The position numbers were made by a program, and so were the translations under genes. The notes below the pieces were generated by a model. It was not told where the DNA came from. It saw only the letters and a list, made by a program, of their open reading frames with translations, and did no database searches. DNA of 14,358 nt from Clostridia bacterium (lineage in GTDB: Bacteria; Bacillota; Clostridia; Oscillospirales; Acutalibacteraceae): assembly GCA_900766895.1 (NCBI GenBank), contig CAAFXF010000056.1:1-14358 (forward strand), in the 5' to 3' direction. Positions 1 through 5,656 of this stretch are shown one piece after another (position 1 is the stretch's first letter; each line of letters begins with the position of its first letter).

Positions 1-20
1 ACACGACGCTCTTCCGATCT
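1..20 (+). other. Illumina sequencing adapter remnant (not genomic)
   Basis: The first 20 bases, ACACGACGCTCTTCCGATCT, are identical to the 3' end of the standard Illumina TruSeq/P5 read-1 adapter. Genomic sequence starts at about base 21. This is technical contamination on the contig end. It creates a TAG stop across the junction (bases 20-22) in the frame of the first gene, which hides that this gene continues off the contig. Confidence 0.97.
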
Positions 21-22
21 AG

Positions 23-961
23 CTCTCGTTCCTTGAGGCGTCCGGCAGATTGCCACACGCCATTGTTATCGAGGGTGATGAGGGTATGGGCAAGCGTACC
101 CTTGCACGAGAAATTGCTCTGAACCTTATGTGCAGGGCAGAGGATAGACCTTGTAGGTCGTGCCCTCAATGCTCAAAGGTGCTTAAGGGAATACACCCGG
201 ATATTTATGAATACAGTGCAACAGGAGGTGCAAGGTCATTCCACGTTGATACTGTACGCGATGTTATTGAAAATGCATATGTTCAGCCCAACGAGGCTGA
301 TTACAAAATTTACATATTGGGAAACTGTCATTGTATGAACGAGAATGCACAAAATGCATTGCTCAAGATTTTGGAGGAACCTCCGAAATATGTAATGTTT
401 ATCCTCACCGTGAACAACAAATCCGCCCTGCTTGAAACCGTCCTTTCGCGTAGCGTTGTGTTAACTCTTGAGGGTGTAAACGAAACAGTAGGTGCAAGGT
501 ATATTTGCTCAACGGACGATAGCGTTGATTATGATGACGCGTTAAAGGCTTGCGCTGTTTGGGGCGGAAACATAGGCAAGGCAATCGAAAGCCTCGGCGA
601 CAGTAAGCTTTCAAGGATTAGCGGGATTGCCGTTGATGTTTGCAACGCTTTAACAGACAATAATGAATATTCCTTACTAAAGGTTTGCTCCGTGTTTGAC
701 CGCGACAGAGAAACGCTTGTCTCAACTCTGACACTTCTTAAGGCAGTGTTCAGGGATGCTGTGGTTTATTCAAAGGATTTTGATTCAATGTCAGGACAGA
801 GGGTTATTGCGGCAGAGCTTGCTCAAAGTTTTAGCAGGAAAAAGCTTATGAATCTTATTAATGCCTGTGATAGCCTGCTTGATTTGGCTCTTAAAAACGG
901 TAATAATGCAATTTTAATTACAAAAACCTGCTATGAATTTCGCAGGGCAATAGGAAGATAA
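23..961 (+). CDS. holB: DNA polymerase III subunit delta prime, 5'-truncated
   Basis: This is the delta prime subunit of the clamp loader, an AAA+ type protein that helps load the sliding clamp on DNA. Numbering from the TTG at 50, the protein has a P-loop-like GDEGMGKRT (residues 9-17), a four-cysteine zinc module (C28, C35, C38, C41), the family signature LLKILEEPP (104-112) and an SRS motif (133-135) where the family has its SRC arginine-finger region. The reading frame is open back to base 23 and encodes LSFLEASGR directly before LPHAIVIEG, which matches the usual delta prime N-terminus. The real start therefore lies beyond the contig edge, and the TTG at 50 is an internal leucine codon. 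Some 10-20 residues are probably missing. The next gene is ricT 23 bp on, the holB-ricT order of Bacillus and Clostridia. Confidence 0.93.
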   Translation, partial: LSFLEASGRLPHAIVIEGDEGMGKRTLAREIALNLMCRAEDRPCRSCPQCSKVLKGIHPDIYEYSATGGARSFHVDTVRDVIENAYVQPNEADYKIYILGNCHCMNENAQNALLKILEEPPKYVMFILTVNNKSALLETVLSRSVVLTLEGVNETVGARYICSTDDSVDYDDALKACAVWGGNIGKAIESLGDSKLSRISGIAVDVCNALTDNNEYSLLKVCSVFDRDRETLVSTLTLLKAVFRDAVVYSKDFDSMSGQRVIAAELAQSFSRKKLMNLINACDSLLDLALKNGNNAILITKTCYEFRRAIGR

Positions 962-984
962 TAACTTGATTGGAGATATAACAT

Positions 985-1806
985 ATGACAAAGGTAGTTG
1001 GTGTTCGCTTTAAGGACACAGGCAAAACATATTATTTTGATCCTCAGGGTATTGAAAATATCAGCGCAGGTGATGTGCTTATTGTAGAAACCGCAAGAGG
1101 TATAGAAAACGGCGTTGCAACCACAGGCGTAGAGGAGGTTGCCGATGACGAGATTGTGGCACCTCTTAAGCCTGTCAAAAGAATTGCTACAAAAAAGGAT
1201 TTGGCACAGATAGAAAAGAATAAGGCGGCGGAAAAGGAAGCGTATGTAATATGCCTGAAAAAGATTGAGGAGCATAAGCTTGAAATGAACTTGACCGAGG
1301 TAGAGTATACCTTTGACACCTCAAAGATTGTTTTTTACTTTACTGCAGAGGGCAGAGTAGATTTCAGAGAGCTTGTTAAGGATTTGTCCTCAACCTTCCA
1401 TACTCGAATTGAGCTTCGTCAAATCGGCGTTCGTGATGAAGCAAAAATGATCGGTGGACTCGGTGTGTGCGGCAGGCCGTTTTGCTGCTCCACCTTCCTT
1501 AATGATTTCCATTCCGTTTCAATCAAAATGGTTAAGGATCAGGGGCTTTCTCTTTCACCTACAAAAATCAGCGGTTGCTGCGGAAGGCTTATGTGCTGTC
1601 TTAAATACGAGCAGAATTCTTATGAATATCTGAACAAAATTACTCCAAGGGTTGGCTCAGTTGTTGAGTGGGACTCAAATAGGGGAGTTGTAGTTGAAGC
1701 GGCTGTCCTTACCGGAAAGCTTAAGGTACAGCTTGACGGCTCTGCCGAGGGATCTGCGCCTGTTACTGTTATGAGGGATGCGGTAAAAGTAGTCAAAAAT
1801 AAATAA
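985..1806 (+). CDS. ricT: RicT (YaaT/PSP1-domain) regulatory iron-sulfur complex subunit
   Basis: 273 residues, close to the usual family length. In Bacillus subtilis RicT acts with RicA and RicF in the cytoplasmic Y-complex, which binds [4Fe-4S] clusters and directs RNase Y in mRNA processing (family knowledge). Here the PSP1 region carries the cysteine clusters CGRPFCC (C162, C167, C168) and CCGRLMCCLKYE (C198, C199, C204, C205), the expected metal ligands. A charged, probably helical segment lies at residues 63-100. The ATG at 985 has GGAG at 972-975, 9 bases upstream. It follows holB by 23 bp and is presumably in the same operon. In B. subtilis yabA follows; here a ferredoxin does. No terminator hairpin is visible after the stop. 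Confidence 0.94.
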   Translation: MTKVVGVRFKDTGKTYYFDPQGIENISAGDVLIVETARGIENGVATTGVEEVADDEIVAPLKPVKRIATKKDLAQIEKNKAAEKEAYVICLKKIEEHKLEMNLTEVEYTFDTSKIVFYFTAEGRVDFRELVKDLSSTFHTRIELRQIGVRDEAKMIGGLGVCGRPFCCSTFLNDFHSVSIKMVKDQGLSLSPTKISGCCGRLMCCLKYEQNSYEYLNKITPRVGSVVEWDSNRGVVVEAAVLTGKLKVQLDGSAEGSAPVTVMRDAVKVVKNK

Positions 1807-1830
1807 ATTTTAACAAATGTAATAAAGGTA

Positions 1831-1860
1831 TTGACTTTTTCATTCGTCAAATGATATATT
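1831..1860 (+). promoter_or_regulatory. Sigma-A type promoter of the ferredoxin gene
   Basis: TTGACT at 1831-1836 and TATATT at 1855-1860 are separated by 18 bp. Each hexamer matches five of six consensus positions. The predicted start of transcription is about 1867, leaving a leader of about 40 nt before the ferredoxin ATG. Confidence 0.75.
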
Positions 1861-1908
1861 AATGTCAATAGAACAAATACTATTAATTCTTATTAGGAGG
1901 TATTCACA

Positions 1909-2079
1909 ATGGCTTACGTAATTTCAGATGAGTGCATTATGTGTGGTGCTTGTGCTGCAGAGTGTCCTGTAGGTGCAATTTCAGAGGGCGATTCAAAGTT
2001 TGTTATCGACGCTGATACATGCATCGAGTGTGGCGCATGTGAGGGTGTTTGCCCGGTAGGCGCTCCTTCTCAGGAATAA
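1909..2079 (+). CDS. 2[4Fe-4S] ferredoxin (clostridial type)
   Basis: A 56-residue protein of the size of classical clostridial ferredoxins, a cytoplasmic low-potential electron carrier for anaerobic redox enzymes. It has two complete CxxCxxCxxxCP motifs: C9, C12, C15, C19-P and C38, C41, C44, C48-P, each set binding one [4Fe-4S] cluster in the family. The start is supported by a perfect AGGAGG at 1895-1900, 8 bases before the ATG. It has its own strong promoter at 1831-1860 and a strong terminator just after it, so it is probably a highly expressed single-gene unit, with possible read-through from ricT. The specific redox partner cannot be told from the sequence. Confidence 0.96.
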   Translation: MAYVISDECIMCGACAAECPVGAISEGDSKFVIDADTCIECGACEGVCPVGAPSQE

Positions 2080-2098
2080 TAAATAGCATAAAATAACT

Positions 2099-2129
2099 AA
2101 AAGCACAGACATTTGTCTGTGCTTTTTGC
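2099..2129 (+). terminator. Rho-independent terminator of the ferredoxin gene
   Basis: A perfect 12-bp stem (AAAAGCACAGAC with GTCTGTGCTTTT), a 4-base loop ATTT at 2111-2114, and a T-run to about 2126. It lies 19 bp after the ferredoxin stop codon. Confidence 0.9.
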
Positions 2130-2138
2130 TTGTTATAA

Positions 2139-2190
2139 GGCACCCCTTGTTTGCAATCAAGGGGAGCTGTCACCGTAGGTGACTGAGGGG
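2139..2190. repeat. Small palindromic (REP/MITE-like) intergenic repeat
   Basis: Two consecutive hairpins are seen. The first is CCCCTTG (2143-2149) with CAAGGGG (2158-2164). The second is GTCACC (2169-2174) with GGTGAC (2178-2183), loop GTA, followed by TGAGGGG. The element is flanked by ATAA at 2135-2138 and 2191-2194, which may be a short target duplication or chance in AT-rich DNA. The pattern CCCCTTG...CAAGGGGAGCTGTC...GACTGAGGGG resembles an intergenic repeat I recall as common in gut Clostridia (recognition, not a search). Only one copy is in this window. It encodes nothing visible. Confidence 0.65.
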
Positions 2191-2192
2191 AT

Positions 2193-2218
2193 AAAGCACA
2201 GAAAACCGTCTGTGCTTT
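2193..2218 (-). terminator. Terminator hairpin after the O-antigen-ligase-like gene
   Basis: A 10-bp stem, AAAGCACAGA (2193-2202) with TCTGTGCTTT (2209-2218), loop of 6. It abuts the minus-strand stop codon at 2219-2221. The T-tail on the minus strand is short (TTTA), so it may be a weak terminator. Its arms are the same as those of the hairpin at 2100-2125. Confidence 0.7.
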
Positions 2219-3577
2219 CTACTTACTTATTAATTCTTCTTCCTCAACATCGTTGATGTAGTCATCTGCCGTGAATTCCTCAAAGCTGTTCTTTTCCTCC
2301 GGTGAAAGCTGTATTTCGTCCTGAGCCATACGCAGTGTTGCCTGCGAAAATCCGAGCAGAATAAAGAACACCATCATTTCCTTTGGCGACTGCAATGTGT
2401 GCTCATAAAGCGACATTGTGATAAAGCCGATGATTGACGAGGTGTAAAGCACGCCGTACGGTCTGTACGCTCTGTCCTTTAGATAAAACAACCTGAACAA
2501 ACCGATTGCAAACACAACTATTACAGCAGTAGCAAGTGCAACTCCGATGATACCGCCTTCGGTAGCAATTTGCAGGAACAAATTGTGTGCGTGAGAACGG
2601 TTGATTCCGATTCTTGCAATAATTTCCTGATGGATGTTTTCCGTTCCTGCACCCATTCCGACAAACCAATTTTCCCTAAACAGCTGTGCACAGACCTCCC
2701 ATATGGCAAATCTGTTGTTGTTTGATGCAAGAAATTCGTCAGCCGATGTACTGTTTTTGTATCTTAATGCTATTGTAAGCGGTATTCCCACTGCAAGCAC
2801 AAACATAAACGGAAGCAATCTTTTGAATATTTTTTTACTGCTGATCAGCAGAGTAATGATAGACAGTGCAATAGCAATGTAAGCACCTCTTGACTCGGTG
2901 CAGAGAATACCCAAAAGTGATGTGATAAAGCATATTCTGCTTATTCTTCTGTTTTTAATGTGCTTAAAGTAAATTGATGAAAATGCACAAAACGGAGTTG
3001 TCACAACAAGGAACGTGGCAAGTATCAGCGGATTGTCAAAGGTTGCCGCCGCCCTTGACGGATAAGGACTGTTTACAATTTCAAACGGGAACAGATTAAA
3101 TATCATCTCGTTAATTTCGTAGTACAGCGGATTTGCAACAATAAAGTCAAACCAATCCGTATGCTTGGTAAGATTGTATGTTACAAATTCAAGAATAGCA
3201 ATCAGTCCTATTATTCCCGACGAAATATTCAGTGCCGTAATGGCATTTTTCAGCTTGTCTTTGGTGTTAACGAGGTTTGCTGTTTCTATGTAGAATAAAA
3301 AGCATCCCATCCACAGCAGACCTATAAGCGACGACAGTATGTGGGTGTTGCTCCATATTCCCGAGATTATCATATATCCCATATAAACCATAAAGGCTTT
3401 ACCGAGCTGACCGATTTTTGCATTTCTGCCCGTTTTCTTAAAATGCTTCAAAAACGGAATGTAAAAGAAAAACACAAATAACGGAGCTATATATTCGGGA
3501 AGAATGAATGATACACCTATGATGGCAAGAAGCCATCTGAACAGCCTGCTGTCGTTTTTTATGTTAGCAGAGCTCAT
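2219..3577 (-). CDS. O-antigen ligase/polymerase-like (Wzy_C family) membrane protein
   Basis: 452 residues with about ten or more hydrophobic membrane segments from residue 14 to 412, then a short acidic cytoplasmic-type tail (418-452). Family marks are TFDNP (179-183), TESRGA (227-232) and the extracytoplasmic SHAHNLFLQIATEGG region (328-342), as in O-antigen ligase and O-antigen/teichuronic polymerase proteins that use undecaprenyl-linked glycans. In a Gram-positive cell this would suggest polymerising or ligating a surface glycan; the substrate is not readable. The ATG start has AAGGAG (plus coordinates 3584-3589) 6 bases upstream. It stands alone, without the sugar-transferase cluster usual for such genes, and is divergent from the foldase genes. 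Confidence 0.85.
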   Translation of the reverse strand: MSSANIKNDSRLFRWLLAIIGVSFILPEYIAPLFVFFFYIPFLKHFKKTGRNAKIGQLGKAFMVYMGYMIISGIWSNTHILSSLIGLLWMGCFLFYIETANLVNTKDKLKNAITALNISSGIIGLIAILEFVTYNLTKHTDWFDFIVANPLYYEINEMIFNLFPFEIVNSPYPSRAAATFDNPLILATFLVVTTPFCAFSSIYFKHIKNRRISRICFITSLLGILCTESRGAYIAIALSIITLLISSKKIFKRLLPFMFVLAVGIPLTIALRYKNSTSADEFLASNNNRFAIWEVCAQLFRENWFVGMGAGTENIHQEIIARIGINRSHAHNLFLQIATEGGIIGVALATAVIVVFAIGLFRLFYLKDRAYRPYGVLYTSSIIGFITMSLYEHTLQSPKEMMVFFILLGFSQATLRMAQDEIQLSPEEKNSFEEFTADDYINDVEEEELISK

Positions 3578-3620
3578 AATTTACTCCTTAAAAAATATGT
3601 CAAATTATTTGTACGAATTG

Positions 3621-3649
3621 ATAATACCACATAGCATATTTTATTGCAA
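3621..3649 (-). promoter_or_regulatory. Promoter of the O-antigen-ligase-like gene
   Basis: On the minus strand TTGCAA (3649-3644), a 17-bp spacer, and TATTAT (3626-3621) preceded by TGG, which forms an extended -10 (TGnTATTAT). It lies about 45 bp before the start codon. Confidence 0.6.
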
Positions 3650-3683
3650 CATATTTATTTTATATTAATAATTAATAAAGGTG

Positions 3684-3712
3684 TTGCATTGTCAAAATAT
3701 TTGTAGTATAAT
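3684..3712 (+). promoter_or_regulatory. Promoter of the foldase genes
   Basis: TTGCAT at 3684-3689, a 17-bp spacer, and a perfect TATAAT at 3707-3712. The predicted transcription start is about 3719, downstream of the in-frame ATG at 3715, which decides the start codon of the next gene. Confidence 0.75.
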
Positions 3713-3750
3713 TTATGCGTATTTATATTATTTTATTTAGGAGTGATTAC

Positions 3751-5574
3751 GTGGACGAAAAGGATTTGGAATTGGAAAATCAAAATCTTGATTCTGCAAA
3801 CGAACCGGAGGCTAATCCCGAAGCATCTGCTCAAAACGAAGAGGCAACATCCGTAGCCTATGAGGAAAATGATAATTGGAAGTTTGAAGCAGAGGCTCAT
3901 ACCTTGAACGGCAGTGTGGTTGAAAACGATATGTTTGAAATACACATTCCGGAGTCAACAGGCACCGCCTCATCACAGTATGAAACTGCACAAAGACCTA
4001 CAAAGCCAAAGCAGGAGGAGCAGGCGAAGGCTGCCGTTAAGAAAAACGGTATTAAGGGCGACAAGCTTAAGTTCATTCTTCTTGCTGTTGTACTTGCATG
4101 CGTTATCGCAGTTTTGGGTGTGCTCGGCAGCTTTTATTACTCAAAGCCAAACACCGATGAGCGTATGAATCCGGGTAACGTTGCACTTGTTGTAAATGAC
4201 ACACCCGTTTCTATCGGAATGTACAACTATTACTATTCCTGCATCAGCCAAAACTATTTTTCTTATGCAGATTACGGATATTACGACCTTGATACCTCAA
4301 AGGATTTCAGCAAGCAAAAAACCACTAATAATGATGGCAAGGAAGTAACTTGGCTTGAGCTTTTTGAGGAAGAAACCGTTGATCAAATCCGTTACATTAC
4401 CACCTATTATGAAAAGGCTGTTGCCGAAGGTGTAACTCTCACAAAGGCTCAAAAGGAAAATATCCAGTCAAGCCTTGACGGAATCAAGGATACTGCTGCA
4501 AGCAACAATGTATCTGTTGACAGATATATTTCCGATACCTACGGCGATTATTGCGGCTATGCAACAATCAAGAAGATGCTTGAGCAATGCTATATTGCCG
4601 AAAACTATTATCAAAGACTTTCGGTTACCAAAAAGTATACCGATGAGGAAATTGAAAAGTTCTTCAACGAAAACAAGACAGATTACGAGAATGTAACCTT
4701 TGCTTATCTTCAGGTTCCTTACGAGGATAACAATGCACAGGCTACATACGAAAATTGTAATTATTATGCAAACCAAATCACGTCAGAGGACGATATGAAG
4801 AAGCTTATCCCAACCCTCTGCAAACCCTTGATTGAAAGCTATGTTGAACAGGGATACGCTCCTGATTTCGACACCTGCGCAGAGCTCCTTTCTGCAAATA
4901 TTGAGGTTTCTATTTCAACAAAGGAAACAGGCTTCCTCGACGAAGCAATTAATTGGCTCTTTGATGAGGAAACAAAGGTTGGCGCTGTTAAGGCATTTGA
5001 TGACTCCGAAAACAAGGTTGTTTACATTCTTTACAAGGTTTCAGAGCCACAGCCGGATAAGGAAGAGGTATATTCTGTTCGTCAAATCCTCATTATGCCT
5101 GACGGTGTTGACACATCAACCTCCGATGTTAAGCTTACAGATGAACAGATTAAGCAGGCAAGAACAGAGGCACAGAAAATACTTGATAAGTATAATGAAG
5201 GTGCAAAGACTGAGGCTGAATTTGCAAAGCTTGCAGAAAAGTATTCAAAGGATACCGAGTCAACCTCTAACGGTTCATCGGGTATGTACGGCGGCTTATA
5301 TGCAGGTGTTCAGCAGGGCACTATGGTTCAAAGCTTTAATGATTGGGGCATGGATAGCTCAAGAAAGTACGGAGATACCGGAATAGTTGACTCAAAGTAC
5401 GGATGTCACATTATGTTCTTTGTGAACAGACAGCCAAAGTATCTTTATGATTGCGAGACCGATTTGAGAGATAAGGATGAAAAGGATTTCACTAAATCAT
5501 CAAAGATTAAGCTCCATAAGGGCGCTATGAAGAAGACAAAGGTTGCCGAGCCTCAGGTTGAAGCAGGTGAATAA
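3751..5574 (+). CDS. Membrane-anchored double-parvulin foldase-like protein, paralogue 1
   Basis: 607 residues from the GTG at 3751, which has AGGAG at 3739-3743 with 7 bases spacing; an ATG at 3715 lies before the predicted transcript start. Order: an acidic, probably disordered cytoplasmic segment (1-100), one membrane helix (about 106-128), a SurA_N-like helical part (about 145-300), a degenerate parvulin-like module (about 315-430), and a C-terminal parvulin (rotamase) domain (about 441-560). The C-terminal domain keeps GGLY (514-517) and YGCHIMFF (H553), but the usual VRHIL motif reads VRQIL, with Q445 in place of the active-site-region histidine. Expected role: folding or holding secreted proteins outside the membrane, like PrsA/SurA. 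No convincing lipobox is present, unlike classical PrsA. It is followed 82 bp later by a paralogue. Confidence 0.85.
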   Translation: MDEKDLELENQNLDSANEPEANPEASAQNEEATSVAYEENDNWKFEAEAHTLNGSVVENDMFEIHIPESTGTASSQYETAQRPTKPKQEEQAKAAVKKNGIKGDKLKFILLAVVLACVIAVLGVLGSFYYSKPNTDERMNPGNVALVVNDTPVSIGMYNYYYSCISQNYFSYADYGYYDLDTSKDFSKQKTTNNDGKEVTWLELFEEETVDQIRYITTYYEKAVAEGVTLTKAQKENIQSSLDGIKDTAASNNVSVDRYISDTYGDYCGYATIKKMLEQCYIAENYYQRLSVTKKYTDEEIEKFFNENKTDYENVTFAYLQVPYEDNNAQATYENCNYYANQITSEDDMKKLIPTLCKPLIESYVEQGYAPDFDTCAELLSANIEVSISTKETGFLDEAINWLFDEETKVGAVKAFDDSENKVVYILYKVSEPQPDKEEVYSVRQILIMPDGVDTSTSDVKLTDEQIKQARTEAQKILDKYNEGAKTEAEFAKLAEKYSKDTESTSNGSSGMYGGLYAGVQQGTMVQSFNDWGMDSSRKYGDTGIVDSKYGCHIMFFVNRQPKYLYDCETDLRDKDEKDFTKSSKIKLHKGAMKKTKVAEPQVEAGE

Positions 5575-5594
5575 TTGTTTTGCAAAAATAATAC

Positions 5595-5630
5595 TTGTAA
5601 AAAAGCTCTCAATAGTGTAGAATACTATTG
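5595..5630 (+). promoter_or_regulatory. Internal promoter with a palindrome over the -10 box
   Basis: TTGTAA (5595-5600), a 17-bp spacer and TAGAAT (5618-5623) form a probable sigma-A promoter for the second foldase gene. A 7-bp inverted repeat, CAATAGT (5610-5616) with ACTATTG (5624-5630), brackets the -10 box exactly. This may be an operator, or a hairpin in read-through RNA. Confidence 0.55.
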
Positions 5631-5656
5631 ATAAAATTCAAAAAGGATGAAAACAG

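Noticed and set aside
3715..3750. N-terminal extension of the first foldase gene from ATG 3715
   Set aside because: The ATG lies upstream of the predicted transcript start and has no ribosome binding site; GTG 3751 has an ideal one.
4090..4110. Lipobox-like LAC inside the membrane helix of the first foldase (C117)
   Set aside because: The cysteine is in the middle of the hydrophobic segment and about 105 residues sit in front of it; residue -2 is Leu. The paralogue has no such cysteine. A simple membrane anchor is more likely.
4832..5386. 184-residue plus-strand open frame in another frame of the first foldase
   Set aside because: Low-complexity out-of-frame translation rich in Arg, Leu, Gln and Ser; no own ribosome binding site.
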